Assembly: GCF_037948395.1 (NCBI RefSeq)
Contig: NZ_CP149940.1
Location: 3,968,001 to 4,032,000, forward strand
DNA from: Serratia nevei
GTDB taxonomy: Bacteria > Pseudomonadota > Gammaproteobacteria > Enterobacterales > Enterobacteriaceae
Direction of reading: 5' to 3'
Length of the DNA stretch: 64,000 nt
The translations under genes were made by a program, and so were the position numbers. This document shows, piece by piece, positions 29,510 to 39,426 of this stretch. The stretch's first letter is position 1. Each line of letters opens with the position of its first letter. The notes under the pieces were generated by a model. The model was given only the letters and a program-made list of their open reading frames with translations, was not told the origin of the DNA and made no database searches.

Positions 29510-30700
29510 ATGCTGGATAGCCAAACCATCGCCACCGTGAAATCCACCATTCCCCTGCTGGCTGCGACCGGGCCGAAGCTGACCGCCCACTTTTACGATC
29601 GCATGTTCGCGCACAACCCGGAATTGAAAGACATTTTCAACATGAGCAACCAGCGCAACGGCGATCAGCGTCAGGCGCTGTTCGACGCCATCTGCGCCTA
29701 TGCCGCCAACATCGAGAACCTGCCGGCGCTGCTGCCGGCGGTGGAGCGCATCGCGCAGAAGCACACCAGCTTCAATATCCAGCCGGAGCAGTACAACATC
29801 GTCGGCGGTCACCTGCTGGCGACCCTGGACGAAATGTTCAGCCCGGGTCAGGAAGTCCTGGACGCCTGGGGCAAAGCCTACGGCGTGCTGGCCAACGTAT
29901 TTATCCAGCGTGAAGAGCAGATTTATCAGCAGAGCGAAACCGACAACGGCGGCTGGCGCGATCTGCGCGCGTTCCGCATCCTGAAGAAACAGCCGCAGAG
30001 CGACGTGATCTGCAGCTTCGTGCTGGCGCCGGTGGACGGCGGCCGGGTGGCGGACTTCAAACCGGGGCAATACCTGGCGGTCTACATCAAGCACGACAGC
30101 CTGGAGCATCAGGAAATTCGCCAGTACTCGCTGACCACCTCGCCGAACGGCGAGTTCTACCGCATCGCGGTGAAGCGCGAAGATCAGGGGAAAGTGTCCA
30201 ACTACCTGCACCGGCAGGCGCAGGAAGGCGACGTGATCTACATCGCCCCGCCGCACGGCGACTTCTTCCTCGACGTGGCGCCGACCACGCCGGTGGCGCT
30301 GATCTCCGCCGGCGTCGGCCAAACCCCGATGCTCGGCATGCTCAACACCCTGCACGACAACCAGCATCAGGCGCAGGTCCACTGGCTGCACGCGGCGGAA
30401 AACGGCAGCGTGCACGCCTTTGCCGATGAGGTAGCGGATATTGCCGGGCGTATGCCGAATCTGAGCCGCCATGTGTGGTACCGCGAGCCGGCTGCCGATG
30501 ACGTGGAAGGCCGCGACTACCACAGCCGCGGATTGATGGATTTGAGCGCGCTGCAAGGCAGCCTGGCCGATCCGCAGATGCACTATTACTTCTGCGGCCC
30601 GGTGGCCTTCATGCAGTTCGTGGGCAAACAACTGCTGGAGATGGGCGTAGAGGCCGAACGCATCCACTACGAATGTTTCGGCCCGCATAAGGTGCTGTAA
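29510..30700 (+). CDS. hmp: Flavohemoprotein Hmp (nitric oxide dioxygenase)
   Basis: A 396-residue enzyme that oxidises NO to nitrate with O2 and NAD(P)H. An N-terminal globin domain (proximal His in IAQKHTSF) is followed by an FAD domain (RQYSLTTSP) and an NAD domain ([20 protein letters not shown]). The start at 29510 matches E. coli length and is preceded by aaggag. A longer frame from 29462 would start inside the NsrR site and is rejected. Confidence 0.98.
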   Translation: MLDSQTIATVKSTIPLLAATGPKLTAHFYDRMFAHNPELKDIFNMSNQRNGDQRQALFDAICAYAANIENLPALLPAVERIAQKHTSFNIQPEQYNIVGGHLLATLDEMFSPGQEVLDAWGKAYGVLANVFIQREEQIYQQSETDNGGWRDLRAFRILKKQPQSDVICSFVLAPVDGGRVADFKPGQYLAVYIKHDSLEHQEIRQYSLTTSPNGEFYRIAVKREDQGKVSNYLHRQAQEGDVIYIAPPHGDFFLDVAPTTPVALISAGVGQTPMLGMLNTLHDNQHQAQVHWLHAAENGSVHAFADEVADIAGRMPNLSRHVWYREPAADDVEGRDYHSRGLMDLSALQGSLADPQMHYYFCGPVAFMQFVGKQLLEMGVEAERIHYECFGPHKVL

Positions 30701-30708
30701 TGCTTGCG

Positions 30709-30732
30709 GAGCGCGGCCGTCAGACCGCGCTC
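30709..30732. terminator. Possible terminator between hmp and the polyamine cluster
   Basis: A perfect stem gagcgcgg/ccgcgctc sits between the two convergent stops. Neither side has a proper U run, so termination efficiency is doubtful. Confidence 0.45.
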
Positions 30733-30737
30733 CCCCC

Positions 30738-31922
30738 TCATTTCGCCTGCAGCTGGCGCGCGTCCTGCACCTGCTGCACCGTCACCGGCGCCGCCTGGTT
30801 GCCCCAGCTTCCCCGCAGATAGCTCATCAGATCCGCCGCCTGCCGATCGTTCAACGCCCAGCCGTAAGCCGGCATATCGAACGCCATCGCCTGCTGCGTG
30901 GCCGGGGTATGCGCCCCTTCCAGCACTACCCGCAGCGCGGTCAGCGGATTGTCCGCCGTTACCGTGGCATTGCCCGCCAGCGCCGGAATGACAAAATCGG
31001 TGCCCTCGCCCTTGTTGCCGTGGCAGGTCGAGCAGTACATCGCGTAGGTCGCCTTGCCGCCCGGATTATTCGCCTGCGTGGCTGGCGCAGCGGCTTTGGC
31101 GGCGGTTTCCGGCGCCAGGCTGCGCAGGTACACCGCGATGGCGTTCAAATCGCCGTCGCTGAGATACTGCGTACTGTGGGTCACCACCTCGCTCATCGGC
31201 CCGGCGACCGCCGCATGGCGGCTGCGGCCGGTTTTCAGCAGCGCCGTCACCTCTTCCGGCGGCAGGCCGCGCAGATTGGAGGCGTACCAGCCGTCCAGCT
31301 CGGCGCCGCTCAGGAACACCGGCTCCTTACCGTCCAGCCCCTTCTCTTGCATCGCCCAGCCGCGCGGCGTGTGGCAGCTGCCGCAATGGCCCGCGCCCTG
31401 CACCAGGTAGGCGCCGCGGTTCCACTCGGCGCTTTGCTGCGGATCTGCCTGATACGGCTGGTCGTCGTGGAACAGCTGGTTCCACACCGCCAGCGGCCAG
31501 CGCATCGACAGCGGCCAGCTGATGTCGCTGTCCCGGTTGGCGACGTTCTGCGCCGGCACCTCATTCATCAGGTAGTCATACAGCGCGCGCATGTCTTCCG
31601 CGCTCATTTTGGCGTACGAGGTATACGGCATCGCCGGGTAGAGCCGGTGACCGTCTTTGGCTATCCCCTGGCGCATGGCGCGATCGAACTCTTCGAACGA
31701 ATAGGCGCCGATGCCGTGCAGCTTGTCCGGCGTGATGTTGGTGGCGTAGATAGCCCCGAGCGGCGTCGGGAACTTCATGCCGCCCGCCAGTTCAGCGCCG
31801 CCCGGCGCGGTGTGGCAGGCGGTGCAGTCGCCGGCCTTGGCGACATATTCCCCGGCCGACATCGCCTGGGCCGAGCCGCCGGCCGCCAGCAGGCTCAACA
31901 GGTACAGCGAACGCAGACTCAT
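30738..31922 (-). CDS. Periplasmic triheme cytochrome c, probable partner of spermidine dehydrogenase
   Basis: A 394-residue exported protein. A Sec signal peptide (SLYLLSLLAAGGSAQA) ends near residue 20. Three c-type heme sites follow: CTACH at 33-37, CGSCH at 180-184 and CSTCH at 297-301. This three-domain layout resembles the cytochrome subunit of membrane alcohol and gluconate dehydrogenases, which passes electrons to ubiquinone. No C-terminal membrane anchor is evident. The ATG at 31922 overlaps the dehydrogenase stop (ATGA), so the two are translationally coupled. The inferred role is electron acceptor for that flavoenzyme. A longer upstream start would run into the preceding gene. Confidence 0.88.
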   Translation of the reverse strand: MSLRSLYLLSLLAAGGSAQAMSAGEYVAKAGDCTACHTAPGGAELAGGMKFPTPLGAIYATNITPDKLHGIGAYSFEEFDRAMRQGIAKDGHRLYPAMPYTSYAKMSAEDMRALYDYLMNEVPAQNVANRDSDISWPLSMRWPLAVWNQLFHDDQPYQADPQQSAEWNRGAYLVQGAGHCGSCHTPRGWAMQEKGLDGKEPVFLSGAELDGWYASNLRGLPPEEVTALLKTGRSRHAAVAGPMSEVVTHSTQYLSDGDLNAIAVYLRSLAPETAAKAAAPATQANNPGGKATYAMYCSTCHGNKGEGTDFVIPALAGNATVTADNPLTALRVVLEGAHTPATQQAMAFDMPAYGWALNDRQAADLMSYLRGSWGNQAAPVTVQQVQDARQLQAK

Positions 31923-33829
31923 GCTCCCTCCTTGGCGGCAACCTTGCCGTAGGCCAGTTCGTTCACCGCGCGCCACGCCTGATCGATCGCCGAGTTGGCG
32001 TACGGGCTCCAGTCAGAATCGGAGTTGGCGATAACGATCTTGCCGATCGGCTGCCGCGCCGTTTCGATGATTTTCTTGGCTTCTTCTTCATCGTCAAACA
32101 GCCCGTTGAGGAAGTAGGAATAACCGTGCGACCAGCGGTTGACGGTGATCGCCTGAATATCGCGCTGATGGTCGAAACCCGCCTCGCCCAGCATGCCCTG
32201 CAGCTGTTCGCGGATCATCTGCTCATGCACCTCGAACGGCGTGCCCAGCAGCAGCGCGCGCCCTTTGCGCGACTGCTCGCGCGGGCTGAGGCCGCTGCCC
32301 GGCAGCGTCGGCACGTACACCATATGCAGACCGATTGGCCGATCCGGATCGCGCGGGTGCTGATACCCGCCCATGCTCACCGGGTAGTCCAGCTTCACGC
32401 GGCTGTACGGCGCGGCCGGCGAATAAATTTCGTGCACGCCCAGCTTGATGAACGGCTGCCAGTTGCGGATCACCACTTTGCTGTACACCAACGGCGCCTT
32501 GACGTTCTGCTTGAGCGCCTCCTGCTGCTCGTGTGACATCTCCGGCACCAGGTACGGGATCATCATGTTGTAGCCGGCCATCACCACCTGCCCGGCGCGC
32601 ACCTTGGTCATCTTCTCGCCGGTCATATAGGTGACTTCCACCTTGTCGCCGACGTTGGCCGCGTGCAGCCCGGTGCTGTTCAAACGCAGCTTCACCGGCG
32701 ACTCCGGCCGATCGAGCTGGCTGTAGTCAAATTTGGCCAGCACCACGTCGTTCATGTCTTTGCCGGCCGGCGCCACCGCCGGGATCAGCTTGCGCACCAT
32801 CAGGCGCGTCAGCGTGGCGTTGCCGTCCGGGAAGTGGAACACGTAAGGATCGTCGAGATCCGCCTGCGACTCTTCGTCCAGCGGCGGCAGATTCATGCCG
32901 CCGAGGCCCGGCAGATCGCAGATGCGCGCATCGCTGCACGACGTGCCGTCGATGCCCACCGCCTGGAAGTCGTTGGTGGTCTGCTGGAAATAACGGATCG
33001 CCAGCTCGCTCAGGCCCACTTTTTCACGCAGGAACTGGGTGTAGCTGTGGGTATCGAGCCATTCGACCTTCTGCTCCAGCGTCATCTCCGGCAGATAATC
33101 TTTCTCCACCGTATGCAGCGCGATCAGCGCCTGGCGATCGCTTTCCGGCAGCGGGAAATCACCGATGAACGCTTCATAAGAGCGGCCGTTGAGGCGATCG
33201 CGCGGAATGTCGTCCGCCACCGTGCGGCCCGGATCGCCGCTCACCACCTTGTCGACGCCGAAGTTCTTGCGATCGAAGTAAACCCCGCGGCTCAGGTTCA
33301 GATCCGGGTAGAAAGTGGTGTCAAACGCCTGCTCCAGTTGGTCGATATCGACGCCGAGCTTGCGCAGCAGCCCCATCGCCACCGGGCTGAAGTTGGAGCG
33401 CGGCGACTGCAGCGATTCGCTGCCGCCGTAGCCGAGCAGCATGCCGTCGTCGGTGTTGAATTCGTTGCGCTTGGCGTGGCCGCCGAAGTCGTCATGGTTG
33501 TCGATCAGCAAAATGCGCTGCTGCTCGCCTTTTAGCTGCTGCCAGAAGCAGGCGGCCGCCAGCCCGCTGATGCCGGCGCCGACCACCACCAGATCGAACT
33601 CTTCAACGGCGGGTACGCTGCCGAAATCAAAGGTTTTACCGTCGCGCCCCAGCTGGTGCGCATGCTCGAACGAGCCCGGATGGTTACCCCGCAGCCCGGT
33701 CAGCGCCGGCGGGTAGTACAGGGTTTGATTGGCGGTTTGCGGCGACGCGCGCAAGATTTGCAGCGGCGTCAACCCGGCGGCGATGGTGATCGCCACCCCG
33801 TTGAGAAAATCGCGTCTGGTGATACCCAT
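31919..33829 (-). CDS. spdH: Tat-exported FAD-dependent dehydrogenase, probable spermidine dehydrogenase
   Basis: A 636-residue flavoprotein. A twin-arginine signal (ITRRDFLNGVAI, Arg5-Arg6) directs folded export. The FAD-binding Rossmann motif is VVVGAGISGLAAA (GAGISG at residues 84-89), followed by the acidic DNHDDFGGHAKRNEF. Spermidine dehydrogenases of Serratia and Pseudomonas are proteins of this type, described as membrane-associated flavo-heme enzymes that cut spermidine to 1,3-diaminopropane and 4-aminobutyraldehyde. The neighbours fit closely: patD, which oxidises 4-aminobutyraldehyde, lies upstream; a polyamine-type ABC transporter precedes that; a triheme cytochrome c follows. Substrate is inferred from family and context, not from visible catalytic residues. 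Confidence 0.8.
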   Translation of the reverse strand: MGITRRDFLNGVAITIAAGLTPLQILRASPQTANQTLYYPPALTGLRGNHPGSFEHAHQLGRDGKTFDFGSVPAVEEFDLVVVGAGISGLAAACFWQQLKGEQQRILLIDNHDDFGGHAKRNEFNTDDGMLLGYGGSESLQSPRSNFSPVAMGLLRKLGVDIDQLEQAFDTTFYPDLNLSRGVYFDRKNFGVDKVVSGDPGRTVADDIPRDRLNGRSYEAFIGDFPLPESDRQALIALHTVEKDYLPEMTLEQKVEWLDTHSYTQFLREKVGLSELAIRYFQQTTNDFQAVGIDGTSCSDARICDLPGLGGMNLPPLDEESQADLDDPYVFHFPDGNATLTRLMVRKLIPAVAPAGKDMNDVVLAKFDYSQLDRPESPVKLRLNSTGLHAANVGDKVEVTYMTGEKMTKVRAGQVVMAGYNMMIPYLVPEMSHEQQEALKQNVKAPLVYSKVVIRNWQPFIKLGVHEIYSPAAPYSRVKLDYPVSMGGYQHPRDPDRPIGLHMVYVPTLPGSGLSPREQSRKGRALLLGTPFEVHEQMIREQLQGMLGEAGFDHQRDIQAITVNRWSHGYSYFLNGLFDDEEEAKKIIETARQPIGKIVIANSDSDWSPYANSAIDQAWRAVNELAYGKVAAKEGA

Positions 33830-33857
33830 ATAGGCTTCCTTTCAATTTTTATTATCA

Positions 33858-33878
33858 TCGGCCGGCCGGGGCCGGCCC
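33858..33878 (-). other. GC-rich hairpin between patD and the dehydrogenase gene
   Basis: A perfect stem ggccggcc/ggccggcc with a 2-base loop lies in the 85-base gap. The following minus-strand sequence lacks a U run, so it may attenuate or protect the transcript, not end it. Confidence 0.45.
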
Positions 33879-33914
33879 GAAGGCCGCGCTATTGTGCGGA
33901 TAATTATTGTAAAA

Positions 33915-35339
33915 TCAATGTTTGAACATCACATGACGAATGGCGGTGTAATCCTCCAACCCGTACATCGACATGTCCTTGCCGTAGCCGGACAGTTTCT
34001 GGCCACCGTGCGGCATTTCGCTCACCAACATGAAGTGGGTGTTCACCCAGGTGCAGCCGTATTGCAGGCGGGCGCTTAAGCGATGCGCGCGGCCCACGTC
34101 GCGGGTCCACACGGAAGACGCCAGCCCGTAGTTGGATTCGTTCGCCCAGGCCAGCACCTGCTCTTCGTCGTCGAACGGCGTCACCGTCACCACCGGGCCG
34201 AACACCTCGCGCTGCACGATCTCATCCTCCTGGCGCGCGCCGGCCAGCAGCGTCGGCTGGAAGTAGTAACCCGGCCCTTTCACCTTCTCGCCGCCGGTCA
34301 CCACCTGCACGTGCGGCAACGCTTTGGCGCGCTCGACAAAACCGGCGACCCGCTCCAGATGCTGGGCGGTAATCAATGGCCCCAGCTCGGTGCTCTCGTC
34401 GTCCGGCGCACCGATCTTCAGGCTGGCCACCGCCTCTCCCAGCCGCTTCACCAGCTCGGGATAAATGCTTTTCTGCGCGTAGATGCGGCAGGCGGCGGTG
34501 CAATCCTGCCCGGCGTTGTAGAAACCGAAGCCGCGAATGCCGTCCACCACCTGCTGCAGATCGGCGTCGTCAAACACCAGCACCGGCGCCTTACCGCCCA
34601 GCTCCATATGGGTGCGCTTAATGCCGGCGGCGGTGTGGGCGATGATGTGCTCGCCGGTGGCGATCGAGCCGGTCAGCGACACCATGCGCACCTTGTCATG
34701 CCCGGTCAGCCGATCGCCGACGCTTGCGCCGCGGCCGAACAGCACGTTGAGCACGCCCGGCGGGAACAGCCCGGCGGCCAGTTCGGCCAGTTTGAAAGTG
34801 GTCAGCGGCGTCTGCTCCGACGGCTTGATCACCACGCAGTTGCCCGCCGCCAACGCCGGCGCCAGTTTCCAGGCCGCCATCATCAGCGGGTAGTTCCACG
34901 GCGCGATCGAGGCCACCACGCCGAGCGGATCGCGGCGGATCATCGAGGTATGCCCGGCCAGATACTCGCCGGCCGCCATGCCGGTCAGGCAGCGGCTGGC
35001 CCCGGCGAAGAAGCGAAACACGTCGGCCACCGCCGGCAGTTCGTCGTTCAACACGCAGTGATAAGGTTTGCCGCAGTTGAGCGACTCCAGCCTGGCGAAA
35101 GTCTCGGCATGCTCGTCGATCAGATCCGCCAGCTTGAGCAGATGCTCGGCGCGCTCCTTCGGCGTGGTTTGCCCCCAGGCGGCGAACGCGGCGTCCGCCG
35201 CCAGCACCGCGCGATCGACCTGCTCCGGGCTGGCCTCCGCCACCTGCGCAATCACTTCGCCGGTCGCCGGGTTATACACCGGCTGGGTCGCGCCCTGGCC
35301 ATTCACCAGTTGGCCGTCAATCAACAGTTGGCTTTGCAT
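33915..35339 (-). CDS. patD: Gamma-aminobutyraldehyde dehydrogenase PatD
   Basis: A 474-residue NAD-dependent aldehyde dehydrogenase that converts 4-aminobutyraldehyde to GABA. The catalytic cysteine is in [13 protein letters not shown] (about residue 280) and the general-base glutamate in MELGGKAPV. Length equals E. coli PatD (Prr/YdcW), and the sequence is very close to it. As in E. coli, it follows ydcSTUV, 35 bases after ydcV. It would dispose of the aminoaldehyde released by spermidine dehydrogenase or by putrescine transamination. Confidence 0.95.
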   Translation of the reverse strand: MQSQLLIDGQLVNGQGATQPVYNPATGEVIAQVAEASPEQVDRAVLAADAAFAAWGQTTPKERAEHLLKLADLIDEHAETFARLESLNCGKPYHCVLNDELPAVADVFRFFAGASRCLTGMAAGEYLAGHTSMIRRDPLGVVASIAPWNYPLMMAAWKLAPALAAGNCVVIKPSEQTPLTTFKLAELAAGLFPPGVLNVLFGRGASVGDRLTGHDKVRMVSLTGSIATGEHIIAHTAAGIKRTHMELGGKAPVLVFDDADLQQVVDGIRGFGFYNAGQDCTAACRIYAQKSIYPELVKRLGEAVASLKIGAPDDESTELGPLITAQHLERVAGFVERAKALPHVQVVTGGEKVKGPGYYFQPTLLAGARQEDEIVQREVFGPVVTVTPFDDEEQVLAWANESNYGLASSVWTRDVGRAHRLSARLQYGCTWVNTHFMLVSEMPHGGQKLSGYGKDMSMYGLEDYTAIRHVMFKH

Positions 35340-35374
35340 AGGGTTATCCTTTTATCAGAGGTCGGGTAAGGAAA

Positions 35375-36181
35375 TTATTTGCCGCTGCCGGCGACGCTTT
35401 CCCCACCTTTGGTCAGGTAGTAAGCGCCGAGGATCGGCAGCATGGTCAACAGCATTACCGACAGCGCCACCACGTTGGTGATCGGCACGTCGCGCGGGCG
35501 ACCGAGCTGGTTCAGCAGCCACAGCGGCAGCGTGCGCTCGTGGCCGGCGGTAAAGGTGGTCACGATGATTTCATCGAACGACAGCGCGAACGCCAGCATG
35601 CCCCCGGCCAGCAGCGCCGAGCCGAGGTTCGGCAAGATCACGTAACGGAAGGTTTGCCAGCCGTCGGCGCCGAGATCCATCGACGCTTCGATCAGGCTGT
35701 ACGAGGTGCGGCGGAACCGGGCGATGACGTTGTTGAACACGATCACCACGCAAAACGTCGCATGGCCGACGACGATAGTCAGGATACCCGGCTCGATGTT
35801 CAGCGCCTTGAACGCCGCCAGCAGCGCCAGACCGGTGACGATCCCCGGCAGCGCGATCGGCAGCAGCAACAGCAGCGAAATACTGTCCTTGCCGAAGAAA
35901 TCGCGCCGATACAGCGCCGCCGCCGCCAGCGTACCGAGCACCAGCGCGATGGCGGTCGCCAGGCAGGCGATCTGCGCCGACAGCAGCACCGCATCGATGA
36001 TGTCCTGCCGCCCGGCGGCCACGTTGAACCAGTGCAGCGTGAAGCCCTTCGGCGGGAAGCTGAAGGCGGCATCCTCGGTGTTGAAGGCGTAGATGGCGAT
36101 GATCGCCAACGGGAAATGCAGGAAGATCAGTCCGCCCCAGGCGGCCAGCTTCAGCCCTAAGGGCGCGCGTTCAGAGTGCAT
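35375..36181 (-). CDS. ydcV: ABC transporter permease YdcV
   Basis: A 268-residue inner-membrane permease of the spermidine/putrescine class (PotC/PotI-like). It has six predicted helices and the EAA loop ([20 protein letters not shown]) that contacts the ATPase. It overlaps ydcU by 11 bases. Relatives belong to the YdcSTUV system, linked to polyamine or GABA uptake. Confidence 0.93.
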   Translation of the reverse strand: MHSERAPLGLKLAAWGGLIFLHFPLAIIAIYAFNTEDAAFSFPPKGFTLHWFNVAAGRQDIIDAVLLSAQIACLATAIALVLGTLAAAALYRRDFFGKDSISLLLLLPIALPGIVTGLALLAAFKALNIEPGILTIVVGHATFCVVIVFNNVIARFRRTSYSLIEASMDLGADGWQTFRYVILPNLGSALLAGGMLAFALSFDEIIVTTFTAGHERTLPLWLLNQLGRPRDVPITNVVALSVMLLTMLPILGAYYLTKGGESVAGSGK

Positions 36182-37115
36182 CGAAAGCCCCCAGACGTTT
36201 GACGATGGAAAGGTAAATGGCGATCAGGACGATCGGCACCAGCGTAAAGGCCGCGGCCATCGGCATATTGCCGATCGCACCCTGCTGGGCGTACACCATG
36301 CTGCCGATGAAATAGCCCGGCGGCCCCACCAGCTGCGGCACAATAAAGTCGCCCAGCGTCAGCGAGAAGGTGAAGATCGATCCGGCGGCGATGCCCGGTA
36401 CCGCCAGCGGCAAAATGACGTGGCGGAAGGTCTGCGCCGGCCGCGCGCCCAGATCCGCCGAGGCGTGCAGCAGCGAGGGCGGCAGGCGCTCCAGCGCTGC
36501 CTGGATCGGCAGGATCATGAACGGCAGCCAGATATAGACGAACACCAGAAAACGCCCCAGCCCCGAGGTCGACAGCGTGTTGCCGCCGACGCCGGGCACC
36601 GTCAGCAGCGAAGCCAACAGCGGCTCCAGCCCCAGGTGCTGCAGGAACCACTGCGCCACGCCGTCTTTCGCCAGCAGCAGGGTCCAGGCATAGGCTTTAA
36701 CGATATAGCTGGCCCACATCGGCATCATCACCGCGATGTAAAAGAACGCCTTGACGCGGCCGCTGGTGTAACGCGCCATGTAATAGGCGATTGGGAACGC
36801 CAGCGCCGCGCTGGCCAGCGACACCAGCACCGCCATGGTCAGCGTGCGCAGGATGATGTCGTAGTTGGCCGGGTTGAACAGCGCCGCCAGGTTGGCGAAG
36901 GTCAGATCCGGCGTCACCGCCATGGTGAAATCGTCGAAGGTGTAAAACCCTTGCCACAGCAGCGTCAGCAGCGAACCGAGGTACACCGCGCCGAACCACA
37001 GCAGCGGCGGCACCAGCAGCAAAAGCAGATACAGCGTCGGCCGGCGATAAAGCCAGGTCGACAGCGCGCGCACGGTACCGCCGCGCGCCGAGGGGGAATC
37101 GATGCTCATGTCCAT
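36171..37115 (-). CDS. ydcU: ABC transporter permease YdcU
   Basis: A 314-residue permease of the PotB/PotH class with six predicted helices and an EAA-type loop ([20 protein letters not shown]). It is one base from the ydcT stop and overlaps ydcV, so all four transporter genes are cotranscribed. It pairs with YdcV to form the membrane channel. Confidence 0.93.
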   Translation of the reverse strand: MDMSIDSPSARGGTVRALSTWLYRRPTLYLLLLLVPPLLWFGAVYLGSLLTLLWQGFYTFDDFTMAVTPDLTFANLAALFNPANYDIILRTLTMAVLVSLASAALAFPIAYYMARYTSGRVKAFFYIAVMMPMWASYIVKAYAWTLLLAKDGVAQWFLQHLGLEPLLASLLTVPGVGGNTLSTSGLGRFLVFVYIWLPFMILPIQAALERLPPSLLHASADLGARPAQTFRHVILPLAVPGIAAGSIFTFSLTLGDFIVPQLVGPPGYFIGSMVYAQQGAIGNMPMAAAFTLVPIVLIAIYLSIVKRLGAFDAL

Positions 37116-37116
37116 C

Positions 37117-38145
37117 TCACCTCTCCTCCAGCAGCGGTACCATCGCCGCGCGCGGCCAGCAGGCGACGATCGGCTGGCCGATCTGCCGCTGTTGCCCTTC
37201 GGCGATCCACTGCGGATTGGCCTGGCTGACCAGCAGCTTTTCGCCGCCGTTCAGCGTGATTTCATACCGCGTGGCCGCACCCTGGTAATGGATTTCCTGC
37301 AGCGTGCCCTGCACCTGGATCTCGTCCTGCGCCGCGCCGCCGTGCTCCAGCAGGCGGATATGTTCCGGCCGGATCGAGAAGGTTCGGTTTTCGCCGAGCA
37401 GGCGCTGCGCCAGTTCGCTGCGCACCACGTTGGAGGTGCCGACGAACTCGGCGACGAACGGTGTCTTCGGCCGCATGTAAAGCTCGCGCGGCGTATCCAC
37501 CTGTTCGATGCGGCCGTTATTGAACACCGCCACCCGATCGGACATCGACAGCGCTTCGCTTTGATCGTGGGTGACGAAGATAAAGGTGATGCCCAGCTGG
37601 CGCTGCAGCTTCTTCAGCTCGCCCTGCATCTGCTCGCGCAGCTTGAGATCCAGCGCGCCGAGCGGTTCGTCCAGCAGCAGCACCCGCGGCCGATTGACCA
37701 GCGCGCGCGCCAACGCCACGCGCTGCCGCTGGCCGCCCGACAGGTGCGCCGGCTTGCGTTCGGCAACGAAACCGAGCGCCACGCTCTCCAGCGCCTCTTG
37801 CGCCCGCGCCAGCCGCTCGCGTTTGGCGACGCCCTTCACCATCAGGCCGTAGGCGACGTTTTCCAGCACCGACATGTGCGGGAACAGTGCGTAATCCTGA
37901 AACACGGTGTTCACGTCGCGCTGATACGGCGGCAGGTTGGCGGCTTCCTGGCCGTGAATGCGAATCGAGCCGGAAGTGAGCTGTTCAAAGCCGGCGATCA
38001 GGCGCAGGCAGGTGGTTTTGCCCGAGCCGGACGGCCCGAGCATGGAGAAGAATTCCCCGTCCTGAATGTCGATGGATACCCGATCCACGGCGCGAACATC
38101 GCCGAAAGTCCGCGAAACATCGATGAATTGCACGGCAATGGTCAT
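37117..38145 (-). CDS. ydcT: ABC transporter ATP-binding protein YdcT
   Basis: A 342-residue ATPase of the polyamine importer group. Walker A is GPSGSGKTT, the signature LSGGQRQRVALARAL, and Walker B VLLLDEPLGALD with the H-loop THDQSEAL. A C-terminal TOBE domain (SIRPEHIRLL) follows. It lies 53 bases after ydcS; that gap contains a hairpin. Confidence 0.95.
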   Translation of the reverse strand: MTIAVQFIDVSRTFGDVRAVDRVSIDIQDGEFFSMLGPSGSGKTTCLRLIAGFEQLTSGSIRIHGQEAANLPPYQRDVNTVFQDYALFPHMSVLENVAYGLMVKGVAKRERLARAQEALESVALGFVAERKPAHLSGGQRQRVALARALVNRPRVLLLDEPLGALDLKLREQMQGELKKLQRQLGITFIFVTHDQSEALSMSDRVAVFNNGRIEQVDTPRELYMRPKTPFVAEFVGTSNVVRSELAQRLLGENRTFSIRPEHIRLLEHGGAAQDEIQVQGTLQEIHYQGAATRYEITLNGGEKLLVSQANPQWIAEGQQRQIGQPIVACWPRAAMVPLLEER

Positions 38146-38172
38146 TTTCTGTGCTCCATACTGATGTAATTC

Positions 38173-38192
38173 GGGCGCAGCGGGCTGCGCCC
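38173..38192 (-). other. Intercistronic hairpin between ydcS and ydcT
   Basis: A perfect 8-bp stem gggcgcag/ctgcgccc with a 4-base loop follows the ydcS stop. Such structures after the binding-protein gene of ABC operons commonly protect that segment and raise its level over the membrane genes. Confidence 0.6.
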
Positions 38193-38198
38193 CGCGGC

Positions 38199-39353
38199 TT
38201 AGCGGCCGCCCATGATGGCGATGTAATCCTGGGTCCAGCGGCTGTACGGCACGAACTTGCCGCCCTGCGCCTGCGGCGTTTTCCAGAAGGCGATTTTGTC
38301 GAACTGGTTGAAGCCGTTGGTTTCGCAGCCCTTCTCACCCAACAGCGCGCTGGCCTTGCAGCCCGCCGGTGAAGCCGGCACCGATCCGAACCAGGCCGCC
38401 ACGTCGCCCTGCACCTTCGGCTCCAGCGACCAGTTCATCCACTGGTAGGCGCAGCTCGGGTGCTTGGCGTCGGCATGCAGCATGGTGGTGTCCGCCCAGC
38501 CGGTCACGCCCTCTTTCGGGAACACGGTGGCGATCGGCTGCCCCTCGCCCTTCAGGGCGTTGGCCTGATACGGCCAGGCGCTGGAGGCCACCACGCCTTC
38601 GTTTTTAAAGTCGCTCATCTGCACCGAGGTGTCGTGCCAGTAGCGGTGGATCAGCGCGTGCTGGCTGCGCAGCAGCTTCAGCGCCGCCTGATACTGCTCT
38701 TCGTTGAGCTGATAAGGATCGCTGATGCCGAGCTGTGGCTGGGTGGCCTTCAGGAACAGCGCCGCGTCGGCGATGTAGATCGGGCCGTCGTAAGCCTGCA
38801 CCCGGCCCTGGTTGCTCTTGCCGTCCGGCAGGTTCTGCTGCTGGAAGATCACCGCCCAGCTGTCCGGCGGCGTCGGGAAGGTTTTGGTGTTGTACATCAG
38901 CAGGTTCGGCCCCCACTGGTACGGCGTGCCGTAGGTTTTGCCGTCCACGGTGTACCAGGCGCCGTTCAGCAGGCGCGGATCGATGTTCTTCCAGTTCGGG
39001 ATCAGCGCGGTGTTGATCGGCTGCACCCGCTTGCCGAAGATCAGGCGCAGCGAGGCGTCGCCGGAGGCGGTCACCAGATCGTAGCCGCCCTTGGCCATCA
39101 GGCTGACCATTTCATCGGAGGTGGCGGCGGTCTTCACGTTCACCGCGCAGCCGGTTTGCTTTTCAAACTGGGTGACCCAGTCGTAGTTTTTGTCGGACTG
39201 GCCGCGTTCGATGTAGCCGGGCCAGGCGATGATATCCAGCCGGCCTTCGCCTTTGCCCAGCGACTGCGGCAGATCGGCCGCCTGAGCCAGGCCGCACAGC
39301 ACGGTGAGACAGAGCGCGGAGACGGTGGTGGTGACTGCGGTAGTTTTTCTCAT
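38199..39353 (-). CDS. ydcS: ABC transporter substrate-binding protein YdcS
   Basis: A 384-residue periplasmic binding protein. The signal peptide is cleaved after about residue 25 (CGLAQA|ADL). The mature sequence is very close to E. coli YdcS (LDIIAWPGYIERGQSDK, GGYDLVTASGDASLR, YSRWTQDYIAIMGGR). YdcS has been described as a polyamine-type binding protein that also shows polyhydroxybutyrate synthase activity. It heads the ydcSTUV-patD run. In E. coli, a MocR-type regulator (ydcR) is adjacent; here it is replaced by another dehydrogenase and a LysR regulator. Confidence 0.95.
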   Translation of the reverse strand: MRKTTAVTTTVSALCLTVLCGLAQAADLPQSLGKGEGRLDIIAWPGYIERGQSDKNYDWVTQFEKQTGCAVNVKTAATSDEMVSLMAKGGYDLVTASGDASLRLIFGKRVQPINTALIPNWKNIDPRLLNGAWYTVDGKTYGTPYQWGPNLLMYNTKTFPTPPDSWAVIFQQQNLPDGKSNQGRVQAYDGPIYIADAALFLKATQPQLGISDPYQLNEEQYQAALKLLRSQHALIHRYWHDTSVQMSDFKNEGVVASSAWPYQANALKGEGQPIATVFPKEGVTGWADTTMLHADAKHPSCAYQWMNWSLEPKVQGDVAAWFGSVPASPAGCKASALLGEKGCETNGFNQFDKIAFWKTPQAQGGKFVPYSRWTQDYIAIMGGR

Positions 39354-39426
39354 CGTAATTACCCCTGTGTTGCGTATCTGTGTGCGGCAGGGAACGGCTG
39401 CCGCCTGATTTTGCTTTATAGAACCG

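Noticed and set aside
29189..30688. 499-codon minus-strand frame
   Set aside because: Antisense to hmp and crossing the hmp control region; no domain is recognisable.
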